In this document: positions 10,350 to 19,967 of the stretch, piece after piece
How positions within the stretch are numbered: position 1 is the first letter of the stretch
Layout of the letters: each line of letters begins with the position of its first letter
Assembly (NCBI GenBank): GCA_905221605.1
Contig: CAJNDS010002095.1
Span: 246,001 to 310,000 of the forward strand
Direction of reading: 5' to 3'
Source: Symbiodinium natans
Lineage: Eukaryota; Sar; Dinophyceae; Suessiales; Symbiodiniaceae
Length of the DNA: 64,000 nt
Notes under the pieces: model-generated
What the model saw: the letters and a program-made list of their open reading frames with translations, nothing else
Told to the model about the DNA's origin: nothing
Database searches by the model: none
Made by a program: the position numbers and the translations under genes

Positions 10350-10544
10350 ATTCTGTGTTTATAAGCCTGTCCTATGCAAATAATTCATAGACGCGTTTTT
10401 CACGATTTAGATGTTTTCTCGCATAGGACTAGACGTGCAAAAACAGGACATCGCCTAGCATAGCCAGCATGTCATTTTAATCGGTATTTACGAGGGTTTT
10501 TATAGGGACAAAGCAAAACCTAGATCATGGGGGGGGGGGGGTGA

Positions 10545-10690
10545 CCAATATATATATATATATAACACACACATATATATATATGTGTGTATATATACAT
10601 TTGTATGTATGTATGTATGTATGTATGTATGTATGTATGTATGTATGCATATTCATATACATCTGTATGTGCGTGTTTGTACATGTATAC
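10545..10690. repeat. TA / GTAT microsatellite
   Basis: (TA)n, (CA)n and about 12 copies of GTAT/TATG next to the right end of the 2.76-kb element; probably its insertion target. Confidence 0.9.
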
Positions 10691-10698
10691 CCCTAAAC

Positions 10699-10763
10699 CC
10701 CATCGAGGAGATGTGTAGACTCGTAGGATGACCACGAGCCCCGCAAGTTGCAAGTGGGAGGAG
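10699..10763 (-). CDS. Predicted exon, transmembrane helix
   Basis: Encodes SSHLQLAGLVVILRVYTSPR. Acceptor CCGCTTTCTACTTAG is a good match; donor GATGGG then GTTTAGGG. First host exon on the right of the 2.76-kb element. Confidence 0.5.
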
Positions 10764-11036
10764 CTAAGTAGAAAGCGGGGTTGCGGTACTGGATACAACC
10801 CTGACCTCTAAACCGTAAGCCCTGTAAACCCGAACATCCGAAGCCCTCAACTTAGCCTTAAACCCTAAACCGTAAACAAAAAAAGATGACTCCTTCATCC
10901 CTTATACATGAACCTCTTAACTACACCGCCCCCCCCCCCCCTCCAACACTAAACCCTTCAGAAGGCAAGACCCTAAACCCGAAACCCTAAACCTTCAGCC
11001 CCAAACCCCCAAACCCTTAAGACCTCAACCCAGAAC

Positions 11037-11086
11037 TGCTCCCCCGCCTGTCCCGAGCAGAAGCACCAAGGAGTGGATGTCAGTTC
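11037..11086 (-). CDS. Predicted exon
   Basis: Encodes TDIHSLVLLLGTGGGA. Acceptor CTGCCCCAG, donor GTTCTGGG. Confidence 0.4.
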
Positions 11087-11104
11087 CTGGGGCAGATTCG
11101 AACA

Positions 11105-11470
11105 AATCTGGTTCAGGGTTTAGGGTTTAGGGTTTAGGGTTTAGGGTTTAGGGTTTAGGGACTTAGGGTTTAGGGGTTACGGGTTTAGGGGTTTAGGGGT
11201 TACGGGTTTAGGGGTTTAGGGGTTACGGGTTTAGGGGTTTGGGGGTTACGGGTTTAGGGGTTTAGGGGTTATGTGTACTTTGGGGTCCAAGGCGCGAACT
11301 CTGAGCTGAACTCTTGGGCTGGTGGGAGCCTAGGTAGGGTTTAGGGTTTAGGGCTTAGGGTTTAGGGTTTAGGGTTTAGGGTTTAGGGTTTGCCCTAAAC
11401 CCCAAACCCTAAACCCTAAACCCGAATTAAGCCCGAAAACCCCAAACCTCCTACCCAAACCCCTAAGAGC
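11105..11470. repeat. Telomere-like arrays with longer-period variant
   Basis: TTTAGGG to 11160, then a higher-order unit of about 24 bp (GGGTTTAGGGGTTTAGGGGT plus TAC) repeated 4-5 times to 11270, TTTAGGG at 11335-11390 and inverted CCCTAAA to 11430. Confidence 0.85.
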
Positions 11471-11487
11471 TCCCAGAGCTTTCAAAG

Positions 11488-11578
11488 TCTGAATTTTGCG
11501 GCCGAGGGGCCGGGTACTAAAGCAGCCGAGAAGGCGAGGAAGAGGACAAAGATGCAGATGAGTTCATCCGTCCACTTC
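11488..11578 (-). CDS. Predicted exon, transmembrane helix
   Basis: Encodes WTDELICIFVLFLAFSAALV then PGPSAAKFR. Acceptor CCTGACCAG. The donor is not clear before an in-frame TGA, so the left end is approximate. Confidence 0.45.
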
Positions 11579-11796
11579 CTGGTCAGGGTCTTCTTGGTAG
11601 CCCAGCATCTATATATATATATATAGACATATATATATATGTATACTAATCAGGGTACCCTATGTCGGGGTTGCCTGCTGTATAAGGGAACCTTGAACCA
11701 AAAGAAGGCAAAAAGGCACTGGGCTACCTAGTCTTGGGCCAAAAGCACCAATGGCGGGGCCAACTAAGCCTCCCAGAAGAGTAGGGAAAAGAAGGG

Positions 11797-11912
11797 GGTT
11801 AGGGTTTAGGGTTTAGGGTTTAGGGTTAGGGTTTAGGGTTTAGGGTTTAGGGTTTAGGGTTTAGGGTTTAGGGTTTAGGGTTTAGGGTTTAGGGTTTAGG
11901 GTTTAGGGTTAT
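11797..11912. repeat. Telomere-like array (TTTAGGG)
   Basis: About 16 units with one short unit. It is followed by degenerate CCCTAAA (11940-12090). Confidence 0.9.
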
Positions 11913-12084
11913 AAGAGCAGGTTGTTTACAGCAATCTAAAGCCAGAACACAGACCCCCAAAACAAACCAGAAACCCTAAACACCCCAATTGCAAAACCTC
12001 TCAACCTTCTCAACCCTAAAAAGTAGACCCTACGCACCTCAGATAAAAACCGATTGAAAGCCCTGTGAACCCTAAACCCTAAAC

Positions 12085-12171
12085 CCTGTAAAACAGGTCC
12101 TGACTTTCTCGACGACTTTGGCGCTGACTTGCACCACCACGCGCGTGAACCAAGACTTGGGCCTCGCGAAC
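12085..12171 (-). CDS. Predicted exon
   Basis: Encodes FARPKSWFTRVVVQVSAKVV then EKVRTCFTG. Acceptor ACGCCAAAG, donor ACAGG then GTTTAGGG. Confidence 0.45.
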
Positions 12172-12182
12172 CTTTGGCGTGT

Positions 12183-12555
12183 CGGTTTAGGGTTTAGGGT
12201 TTGGGGTTTAGGGTTTAGGGTGTAGGGTTTAAGGTTTAGGGTTTAGGGTTTAGGGTTTTGGGGTTTAGGGTTCAGGGTTTAGGGTTTAGGGTTTGGGGTG
12301 TAGGGTTGGGGTTTAGGGTTTGGGGTGTAGGGTTTGGGGTTCTAGGTTTTAGGGTTTTTGGTGGGTTTAGGGTGCTTCAGTTTAGGGTTTGGAGTGTTGG
12401 GCCTAGGGGCTTGGGGGGGGTAGGGTTTTGGGTTTAAGATTTTTAGGGTTCGGGCGGCCCACGAAACACTGAACCCTGAGAAGACCTAACCCTAAACCCT
12501 AAACCCTAAACCCTAGACCCAAAATCCAAAACCCTAAACCCTAAACCCTAAACCC
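12183..12555. repeat. Degenerate TTTAGGG, then inverted CCCTAAA
   Basis: TTTAGGG variants to about 12450, flipping to CCCTAAA at 12480-12553, which abuts the donor edge of the exon at 12554. Confidence 0.85.
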
Positions 12556-12593
12556 GGGATTGGAGCTTCCAGTGTCGCCTGAATTCAGTCTGG
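12554..12593 (-). CDS. Predicted exon, short
   Basis: Encodes LNSGDTGSSNP. Acceptor ATTCCAGCAG, donor CCCGG then GTTTAGGG. Confidence 0.35.
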
Positions 12594-12628
12594 CTGCTGG
12601 AATTCTAAAGAGCTTGTTTTGTGTAAGT

Positions 12629-12735
12629 CTACCTGGGACCCTCCTCTTTACCTACAGCTTTATGGGTTGTACCGTTGTACCTGCTATTTAAGGGTGGTTA
12701 CTACTAAGCTGTAGGTAGTTAAAGTCCCAGGTAGG
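12629..12735. mobile_element. MITE-like hairpin, CTACCTGGGAC family, copy 1
   Basis: Ends CTACCTGGGACC and GTCCCAGGTAG are inverted. Second copy at 42863-42957. Confidence 0.7.
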
Positions 12736-13043
12736 CTTGCTGGCTTAGGGTCTCCGAAGATTCGGGGAAAAGGAATCTGTGAGTCTGGGCGCACGGAAAC
12801 TGCGACACCAACTTCGGAAGAGTTCATTAAGTACTTGCCTCACAACCTAGCCAGTTGGAAAAGGCATTTTTGGTAAGGTACCCCTGAATTTGGAAACCAC
12901 CATTTAGACCCCCCACCGACAGAATCTAAAGCCCTAAACCCTGTCTTCCCTACAAGAAAGAGGATCCACTCAGGGTCCTAGTTCCATCCCTTAGCCCGAA
13001 GCCCTAAACCCTAAACCCTAAGCCTAAAGCCTAAACTCTAAAC

Positions 13044-13120
13044 CCTCCCTGGCTCTCGGGGCGCAGCTTCCAGGTCACGCTGAAGGGTGATTCCACGGAC
13101 GTCGAGCTGTCGACGGTCTC
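13044..13120 (-). CDS. Predicted exon
   Basis: Encodes ETVDSSTSVESPFSVTWKLR then PESQG. Acceptor CTAAGCCAG, donor GGAGG then GTTTAGGG. Looks like part of an extracellular beta-type domain. That is only an impression from the alternating pattern. Confidence 0.5.
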
Positions 13121-13407
13121 CTGGCTTAGGGTTGAGGGTTTAGGGTTTAGGACAACTTTTTGGCGGGATTTAGGCAGGGTTTGGGGATTAGGGTTCACAG
13201 GAGTACCCTGAACCCTACATCCTAAACACGAAACCCTGGCTTGTGGGGAAGGGTTGAGAGCCGGGATCTCAACAACTCAACAACTTCGATTCGAGCTCAA
13301 ACGGGCTGGAGTAGGCCCAAGGATTGTTGTAGGGTTTAATTGAGATGTAGGTTTCTCAGCGCAGCCAGAACCAAAGCTCAGCAAAGTGCCCGGTGCTCGA
13401 GAACCCT

Positions 13408-13617
13408 AGAGTAACCTAGGAATAACAAGGGGTGCCCTTTCTGGTTTGGGGGGGGGGGGGGGGGGCAAAGGGAACTTAGCCTAAGCACCCCCCAAAAAAA
13501 AGGTAATCAGAGGCCTATTCTGGGTCCTGGTGACCCTTTTTGGTTTTTTAAGGGGTTATAAGGGAACCCCAACCCTAAAAAATTGAAAATAGGGCCTACT
13601 CTGGGTCCTAGTAACCC
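13408..13617. mobile_element. CTGGGTCCTAGT-type MITE pair
   Basis: Two adjoining related units with GGGTGCCCTTT...GGTTTGGGG and ACCCTTTTTGGTTTTTTAAG, AAGGGAACCCCAACCC, GGCCTACTCTGGGTCCTAGT. Relatives are at 22207-22312, 41094-41206, 49558-49670, 61886-61936, 18240-18342 and (reversed) 39281-39350. An 18-G tract (13447-13465) interrupts the first. Confidence 0.65.
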
Positions 13618-13803
13618 TAAACCCTAAACCCTAAACCCCAAATCCTCAAACCCTAAACCCCCCCGGTCCTAGTCAAGAATCACAGAGCGCCAGATGCTTG
13701 GCAGGAGTCAAGAGCTCCGTGGCTGCTCTCTAGCCGAGGTCAAGTCAAATGGGCTCACTACCGCAAAACCTACACCCCAAACCCAAATCCTAAACCCTAA
13801 AAC

Positions 13804-14075
13804 CTGCACTCCAAGACCCTAAACCCTAAACCCTAAACCCTAAGCTCTAAGCTCTAAGCTCTAAACCCTAAACCCTAAACCCTAAACCCTAAACCCTAAA
13901 CCCTAAACCCTAAACCCTAAACCCTTGATGAGCTTCTCAGGGGGCCGCAGGAACTGCAAGCCAACCCGTGGACAACGGTTTAGGGTTTAGGGTTTAGGGT
14001 TTTGGGGTTTAGGGTTTAGGGTTTAGGGTTTAGGGTTTTAGGGTTTAGGGTTTAGGGTTTAGGGTTTAGGGTTCG
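13804..14075. repeat. Inverted telomere-like arrays flanking a micro-exon
   Basis: CCCTAAA array 13815-13922, 31-nt exon 13923-13953, TTTAGGG array 13977-14072. The clearest example of an exon sandwiched between inverted arrays: direct contact on the donor side, 23-nt gap on the acceptor side. Confidence 0.9.
13923..13953 (-). CDS. Predicted micro-exon (31 nt)
   Basis: Encodes FLRPPEKLIK. Acceptor GGTTGGCTTGCAG is a strong match; donor CAAGG then GTTTAGGG. Confidence 0.45.
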
Positions 14076-14078
14076 CGC

Positions 14079-14123
14079 CTGCGTCTCGGAACGGCTGCGG
14101 GCGCCCGGGACCATCATCACGGC
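14079..14123 (-). CDS. Predicted exon, short
   Basis: Encodes AVMMVPGARSRSETQ. Acceptor GCCGAACAG, donor GCGCGAACC (GC type). All three frames are nearly open, so weak. Confidence 0.3.
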
Positions 14124-14445
14124 CTGTTCGGCTGGTGTGGTGGAGGACTTCGAGGCTTCCGGGGTTTTAGGGTTTAGGGTTTGGGGTTTAGGGTTTAGGG
14201 TTTAGGATTTGGGGTGTAGGGTTTGGGGTTTAGGGTTTAGGTGCCCTAAAACAACTCCAGACTTTCGACCCTGCAGACTTACCAACATCACTAAACCCGA
14301 TAGACACGAAACATAAAACCCTAAGCTTGGCCCTAAACCCCGAAACCCAAAGCCCCTGAACCCTGCACATGAAACCACAACTTTTTCGGGCAGTTGGTTT
14401 GGGAGTTTGTGGGGGGGCGGGGGGGGGGCTAAGGGTGTGGGGACC

Positions 14446-14725
14446 GGGTTTAGGGTTTAGGGTTTAGGGTTTAGGGTTTAGGGTTTAGGGTTCCCGGAAA
14501 CGGGTTTCGTGTCTGGGGTTCATGAGTTTCAGAGTTTCAGAGTTTCGGGGATCCAGGGGGTTTAGGGTTTAGGGTTTAGGGTTAGGGTTTAGGGTTTAGG
14601 GTTTAGGGTTTAGGGTTTAGGGTTTAGGGTTTAGGGTTTAGGGTTTAGGGTTTAGGGTTTAGGGTTTAGGGTTTAGGGTTTAGGGTTTAGGGTTTAGGGT
14701 TTAGGGTTTAGGGTATAGGGTTTAG
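14446..14725. repeat. Long TTTAGGG array
   Basis: 14446-14490 and 14560-14725 (over 20 units), nearly perfect. No gene seen from 14125 to 14858 apart from repeat and short unassigned sequence. Confidence 0.9.
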
Positions 14726-14858
14726 GGTTTTGGGGTTTACAGAAGTTTCATGCAGAGTTCAGGAGTTTCGGGTTTTGGGGTGTAGGGTTTCTGGTTGGAA
14801 AGGGTTTCGAGAGCAAACCAGGTCACTCAGCAAGCGTGTCAAAATCATGGGGGGGTAC

Positions 14859-14906
14859 CTGTTTGGAAAAGGGCAGCATTTTGCGGGGGCTTGTCCGGCG
14901 AAGAAA
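14859..14906 (-). CDS. Predicted exon, basic
   Basis: Encodes FLRRTSPRKMLPFSKQ. Acceptor GCGTTTTGAG, donor CAG then GTACCCC. 48 nt, phase 0 at both ends. Confidence 0.4.
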
Positions 14907-15053
14907 CTCAAAACGCGGAAGCCATAACGACCTTACACAAGACCATGACACAACAAACGCCTCAAGCAAACGTAAACCCTATTATAAAACCTATAAACCC
15001 TATAAACCGTACAACATCTCTTCGGGGCCACAAAATTTTGGGCCACGCAACGC

Positions 15054-15110
15054 CTTGGCGACTCGCAGGCGTTCGAGCCAGGCGACGAAGATGATGGCCA
15101 AGTGCGGCAA
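15054..15110 (-). CDS. Predicted exon, transmembrane helix
   Basis: Encodes LPHLAIIFVAWLERLRVAK (19 codons, phase 0 at both ends). Acceptor CTAATCTGACAG, donor AAG then GCGTTG (GC type). The helix followed by basic residues is typical of a membrane-cytosol boundary. Confidence 0.5.
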
Positions 15111-15550
15111 CTGTCAGATTAGGGTTTAGGGTTTAGGGTTTAATTAGGGTTTAGGGTTTAGGGTTTAGGGTTTAGGGTTTAGGGTTTAGGGTTTAACTCT
15201 TGGGTCCAGGGTTTATATAGGGCTTGTAAAGCTTTACGGGTTTGTATTGTTGGGTGCTGTAAGGGTTTATGGGGAGTTGCAGGGGTTTAGAGGGTTCTGC
15301 GGTTCATAGGGTTTGTAGAGCTTACAAGATTTCTAGGGCACAGGGCGCTTCAAGTTTATGGCCCCGAGTTAGTTAAGGATCTTGGCTGCAGTCAGGAGGG
15401 TAGCTATAAATTGAACCTTTAGCTGCCTGAATAAGAAACCCAATAGACTTAATGGCCTTGAGGGTTTTGGGGTGGTTTGCCGGTGTCCGATGGAAGCATG
15501 CTGCCTCCGAGTCTAGAAAGGGCGGCTAGACTACCCCAAAAGCTTTTATA

Positions 15551-15657
15551 AGGGTGGTTGTCAAAATTCTGGTCCCCTTTGGATCCCTAGTAGAATCATT
15601 ACGGCACCTAATATATAGGGTACCCCAAAAGGGATCACCATTTTGACAGCCACCTTA
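15551..15657. mobile_element. MITE-like element, GGTGGTTGTCAAAATT ends
   Basis: AAGGGTGGTTGTCAAAATTC is inverted as CATTTTGACAGCCACCTTAA. Inner GGTCCCCTTTGG / CCAAAAGGGATC links it to elements at 16750-16860, 37514-37668 and 47731-47836. Confidence 0.65.
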
Positions 15658-15800
15658 ATCCTCAGCATCGGCATCCTTCTGCTAGGGGTTTAGGGTTCAG
15701 GGCATAGGGTTCAGGGTTCAGGGTGTGCGTTTCACTGATGAGCTAGACTTTACTCACAGGAAGTGCGCTAGTTGATAGACGCGAAACCCTAACCCTAAAC

Positions 15801-15850
15801 CCTGAATCTTGACAGGTTGGGGTTGGCGTCGACCCCCAAACTCACCGGCT
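15801..15850 (-). CDS. Predicted exon
   Basis: Encodes AGEFGGRRQPQPVKIQ. Acceptor GATTTCTTTCACAG is one of the best pyrimidine-tract sites in the window; donor CAGG then GTTTAGGG. Confidence 0.5.
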
Positions 15851-16049
15851 CTGTGAAAGAAATCCTCTGGGCTCAGAGTTTGGGGTTTCGGGTTCAGGAG
15901 TATAAAGCTAAGATCTGGTAGGCAAATTTCTACCCCACCAACCCCCCCCCCCCCCCCCCCCCCCCCGCCAAGATCCATTCACCTATTTCGTCTGCACTTG
16001 GGGTCTTTTAGGCGGTTCCAACCCTAACCCTAAACCCTAAACCCTACAC

Positions 16050-16079
16050 TCCAAACTGCCTCGCAGCTTCAGCCCCAAA
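16050..16079 (-). CDS. Predicted micro-exon (30 nt)
   Basis: Encodes FGAEAARQFG. Acceptor ACCCTTCCAG, donor GTGTAGGG. Very short. Confidence 0.3.
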
Positions 16080-16424
16080 CTGGAAGGGTTTAGGGTTTAG
16101 GGTTTAGAGGTACTTGTGCCCCCAGGGCTGATAATTGAGACTAAAACCCCCTTCTAAATCCAGAATAACGCTAAGCTGGGATATCTACTTAACTCTACGA
16201 ATAATGCAACATACCATCCCCTTTTAACCTATAAAGAGAAAAAATGAGGAAGGGTTTTGTTACCATTTCTGTTAAGGGGTATGCCCAAGGGGTACGTTGA
16301 GTATCTAGTTCACCGAATCTATACTCCCCTTGGACCCTTAATAAAAAGAATATTTGTTGATATCCTCTTGGGTTTTGTATAAACAAAAATACAAAATAAT
16401 TCCCAAGACAGATTTTGGAATCGC

Positions 16425-16489
16425 TCCCCCGGGGGCCGGGCCATGATCCACCAAAAGCTGGCTTGCCCATCGAAGCGGTAGGGGCACAC
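16425..16489 (-). CDS. Predicted exon
   Basis: Encodes VCPYRFDGQASFWWIMARPP. Acceptor TTGCGCGGAG. The left end is not fixed because the frame stays open another 40 codons into AT-rich sequence. Confidence 0.4.
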
Positions 16490-16638
16490 CTCCGCGCAAG
16501 CCCCCTAAACCCTAAACGCCTAAACCCCGAAACCCCTAAACCTCCAGACCCTAAACCCTAAACCCCAAACCCGAAACCCTCAACCCGAAACCCTAAAACC
16601 CTGAACCCTAAACCCTAATCATACCCTAAACCATGAAC

Positions 16639-16684
16639 CCTCGTCGATTCGGGACCCCCGTCAGAGCGAAAGATGCAGCGGGGC
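16639..16684 (-). CDS. Predicted exon
   Basis: Encodes PRCIFRSDGGPESTR. Acceptor GCCATGTAG, donor GAGG then GTTCATGG. Confidence 0.4.
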
Positions 16685-16749
16685 CTACATGGCTTTAGGG
16701 CTTGTAGCCATGAAAACACAAGCCCTAGACCGTATTGAGGAATGTGTAT

Positions 16750-16860
16750 ATGGTGAGTTCTCATAAATATGGTCCCTTTTTGGGTGCCCTAGATACTAGG
16801 GGGCCGCCTTAGAAAAAAGTACCCCAAAAGGGACCATCATAGAGAGAAGTGGCCATACAG
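16750..16860. mobile_element. MITE-like element, ATGGTCCCTTTTTGGG core
   Basis: Ends TATGGTGAGTTCTC and GAGAGAAGTGGCCATA. The inner ATGGTCCCTTTTTGGG is inverted as CCCCAAAAGGGACCAT. Contains GGGCCGCCTTAG, shared with 37514-37668. Confidence 0.65.
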
Positions 16861-17457
16861 ATAAATAAGCATCATAACAAATTAACTAACTAAATAAACA
16901 AATATATGTATATATGTGCCTATACATATACAATAACGGATCTACGTAGATGTAACCCTGAACCTTAAACACACCCTTCAAAAGACTAAGAGCCAGGCCT
17001 CAATGTGGGCTGTAACCTTACATCGTAAGAAACTGTCCTGTATACCTTTTGTGAGTATAGTAAGGGGGCACCTCCCAACAGCGTGCGCAACAGGGACTCT
17101 TATTCTAGGGTCTTCGGGCGTGACGGCCGTTCAACCCTAAACCCTCAACCGTAAACCCTCAACCCTACCTACGCTTTTTGGGGGAGTCTTTTCCGCCTAA
17201 GGCCGACCAAGGGTAAACTGAGGTGCTCAGAGGTAGGGCTTGGCACTTAATTAAGGTTTACGGCCTTGGGGAAGCACGGAAAGAGACCAAAAGAAAAAAC
17301 CTGCAAGCTGGTCGTGCGCCAACCCTAACTAAGCCTGCAAACTCTAAACCCGAAATGGTAAACCCTAAACCCGAAACCCTAATTAACCCTAAACCCAAAA
17401 CCCGAAACCCTAAACCCTAAAATCTAAAACATAAGCCCTATACCCCAAATCCCAAAC

Positions 17458-17535
17458 CCCAGATCCTGCCTGGTGGATGATGGTGTTGTTAACAGCTCCT
17501 GGGACCACCAGGAGATACACCGCGGCCATCAGGAC
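17458..17535 (-). CDS. Predicted exon, transmembrane helix
   Basis: Encodes VLMAAVYLLVVPGAVNNTII then HQ. Acceptor CTAAGAAACAG. Two donors are possible (GTTTGGG at the array edge, or GCAGGATC 12 nt earlier); both keep phase 0. Similar in design to the exons at 39021 and 46092. Confidence 0.5.
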
Positions 17536-17589
17536 CTGTTTCTTAGTTGTCCAGTTCAGGGTTTAGGGTTCAGGGTTTAGGTTGGAGGA

Positions 17590-17672
17590 AACCTACTACA
17601 GGGTAACCTTTAGGATTATGAGGGGGTTATACTACCCACAAAAGGCTAAAGGTTACCTACTCTACTACTAGG
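17590..17672. mobile_element. MITE-like element, CTACTACAGGGTAACC ends
   Basis: CCTACTACAGGGTAACCTTT is inverted as AAAGGTTACCTACTCTACTA. A relative at 57950-58032 has ACCCACAAAGGTTAGAGGTT and CTCTACTACATTTC. Confidence 0.55.
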
Positions 17673-17831
17673 GTTTTCTGCGGAAGCGATGTTAACCAAA
17701 CTGATTGCAAACGACTCTAAAACTCCAAAACCCTAAACCGCAGACCCAAATAAACCCTAAACCCTAAACCCCAATGAAACCCTACTATAAACCCTAAACC
17801 CTAAACCCTAAGCCCTGAACACTGATCCGAG

Positions 17832-18082
17832 GCGATCCATCACAAGCGTCTCCTGTTGCTCAAGAACTTGCTTGTCGCTCATTCGCGCGCAGTCGACCCC
17901 GAGTCTTTCCGTCGCGCGCCGCAGCTTCTTGACTTGCCGCAGGGGGGGGCCTCTGTCCTTCTCCGCAGTGGTCTTGCTTCGCGTGGCCGTCGTGTGCTTG
18001 TGGTCATGGAGTTCGCAGAATTGGCTTCCCGCGCCCTTGTCCTGGGGCCGCGTGTCGTCTCCGACTCCACCGTCTCATCAAC
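17832..18082 (+). CDS. Plus-strand exon candidate ending in a canonical donor
   Basis: Open for 83 codons on the plus strand, opposite to the surrounding exons, reading KRLLLLKNLLVAHSRAVDPE near the start and LASRGRRVLVVMEFAELASR later. It ends at AAC then GTGAGTGG, a textbook donor. Upstream it abuts CCCTAAA repeat through ATCCGAG. It could belong to a gene on the other strand, a retrocopy fragment, or an older mobile element. A minus-strand frame is also partly open but less protein-like. Confidence 0.45.
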
Positions 18083-18647
18083 GTGAGTGGTAAACTGCCT
18101 TATATACAACATACTGTAGTGCAATACGACGGATTATCTACATAGAATATTAGGCATATGTAGATGCAGGGCTGTTTAGATTCCAAAAACACGAGGCATT
18201 CTGGCTCGCAAGTCGGATTCAGGGGTACACATGCCAAAATACCAGACACAAGCACCCTTTTGGGTTCAAAAGGGCTTAAACGGGAACCTACACCCCCAAA
18301 AAAAGGGAATAAGGGCCTGCTCTGGGTCCTTAAATTAGGTACCCTATATCTCTCCAGGGATTAATTTTCTAGGCTTCCAACACATATTAGGGATGATGTC
18401 TGGCAATGCCTTCGTTCCTTTGTAGGGTTCTTAAGGGATGAGGGTTTAGGGTTTAGGGTTTAGGGGGGTTCATGTGGGGTAGGCACCTGGGAACATTAGG
18501 GAAGCCTAGGGAGCTTTAGCTTTTAGGGAGTAGTGGGGAGTTTTAGGGAACATTGGGTTCTATGCCCCCTTGAACCCCCCCTAAACCCTAAACCCTAAAC
18601 CCTAAACCCTAAACCCTAAACCCTGAAGCCCTAAAAGGACCCTAAAG

Positions 18648-18720
18648 TTCCTTTTGCAAGAACCGCTGAGTCGCTAGAGCTCATCTTAGGCTTCAGAGCC
18701 AGGAGGTGGAGGCGCAAACC
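18648..18720 (-). CDS. Predicted exon, approximate ends
   Basis: Open frame reading LRLHLLALKPKMSSSDSAVL. Splice sites at both edges are ambiguous. Confidence 0.3.
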
Positions 18721-19095
18721 TCAAACCCTAAAGCCCTATAACCCTAAAAACCAAAAAAAACCCTAAAACCCTAAAAAACCCTAAACACCCTGAAAGCCTA
18801 AAACCCTAAAACCCTAAGCCCTAAACCCAAAACACCCTAATTTAGGGGTTTAGGGCTTCAGGTTTAGGGTTTAGGGTTTAGGGCACAACCAGGAAGAACT
18901 TACACTACACCCGCAAATCCCTAAAGCCAACGACCCTTAAGCCGAAATCCCAAACCCTAAGCCCCTAAACCCTAAAACGGCCCAAAGCTGCAAAACCCTT
19001 AAGCCCCAAACGGTTTAGGGTTTAGGGTTTAGGGTTTAGGGATTAGGGTTTAGGGTTTAGGGTTTCGCCCAAAGCCGAAAGCCTAGATGGGGAGC

Positions 19096-19136
19096 CTGAC
19101 TGGTGGAAAACACACAAAGAAACGAAAGAAGTGAGA
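19096..19136 (-). CDS. Predicted exon, short hydrophobic
   Basis: Encodes SHFFRFFVCFPPV. Acceptor ACCCGTCCCAG, donor CAG then GCTCCCC (GC type). Confidence 0.35.
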
Positions 19137-19186
19137 CTGGGACGGGTTCATGCTGAATGATGGGGCCTTTCTAGTACGAGCCAAAA

Positions 19187-19281
19187 AGTTGGAAACTCAA
19201 TGGCCTCAATCCCTAAGAGTAAAGTATAGGGAATCCCAGCACTATTTGTCCTTAAAAAAAACGGTTTCCAACTTCTTGGGG
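19187..19281. mobile_element. MITE-like element, AAGTTGGAAAC ends
   Basis: AAAAGTTGGAAACTCAATGG is inverted as GGTTTCCAACTTCTT. Single copy here. Confidence 0.55.
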
Positions 19282-19678
19282 TCTACTGTAGTGATACGAC
19301 TGCAATGAAGGTAGCATGTGATCCAGATGTTTCAGAAAGGATTGCGGGGATTCGGACACAGGTCACCTACAAAAGGGGAGGTTCCTCAGTATTATAATAC
19401 CCTCTGAACCCCATGTAGGGTTTAGGGTTTAGGGTTTTGGGTTTAGGGTTTAGGGTTTAGGGCTATTGTACCCGCTAAACCCCCAAGTAAAGGCCCTTGA
19501 GAGGATTGATTCTGGGGATTGTGCGGCCTAGGCCATTGTACCCGAAACAAACCTTGAAAAGGCCCTTTTAACAGAGTTTATTGTGGGGATTCCGGTTGCG
19601 AATTTCAGGCGTTACCCTAAATCCTAAACCATGAACCCTAAAACCTAAACCCTACACCCTAAACCCTAAGCCCTAAAC

Positions 19679-19752
19679 CGTTTTGAGGCTGCAGAGCTCA
19701 TGGCTTCGCCTAAGGCTGTTGGGCGTTGCAGCCTCGTGCGAGGGCTTGCGGG
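19679..19752 (-). CDS. Predicted exon
   Basis: Encodes RTRLQRPTALGEAMSSAASK. Acceptor TGCTTGACCCAG, donor AACG then GTTTAGGG. Confidence 0.4.
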
Positions 19753-19876
19753 CTGGGTCAAGCATAAGGTATGGGGGGCTTTAGGGTTTAGGGTGTACAG
19801 TGTCCATTTACCTCCCGGGCCCCTAAACCCTAAACCCTAAAGCCTAAACCCTAACCCTTAACCCTTAACCCTAAAA

Positions 19877-19967
19877 CAAGGGATCATCTCCACATTGTTG
19901 GCCGAGAGGCGGCACCCATCGCAGCAACTGCCTGCATAACCTTGAACGACCGTGGCTGCCCTGGGTC
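19877..19967 (-). CDS. Predicted exon, frame uncertain
   Basis: Acceptor CCCTTTGCCAG. Two frames are open (one with RLCRQLLRWVPPLGQQ, one with ATVVQGYAGSCCDGCRLSAN) and the donor is not clear. Confidence 0.3.

Larger units (their letters stand above)
7784..10544. mobile_element. Non-autonomous element with related C-tract ends
   Basis: Left end TCA, 12 C, then ATGATCTAGGT (7784-7809). The right end is the reverse complement (10518-10544: ACCTAGATCAT, 13 G, TGA). The ends resemble those of the 6.2-kb transposon (C tract, then GATCTAGGT) and both elements lie inside TA-rich microsatellite. The 2.76-kb interior has no credible gene and almost no telomere-like repeat. Its left two-thirds is diverged satellite and its right third a large palindrome. 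Inference: a non-autonomous relative mobilised in trans by a transposase of the kind encoded at 34498. The core differs (ATGATCTAGGT versus AAAGATCTAGGT), so a different subfamily may drive it. Confidence 0.7.

Noticed and set aside
10135-10364. Reading frames of 70-110 codons at 9686-10364 on both strands
   Set aside because: They mirror each other across the palindrome and encode Lys/Phe/Pro repeats from AAAATCC words.
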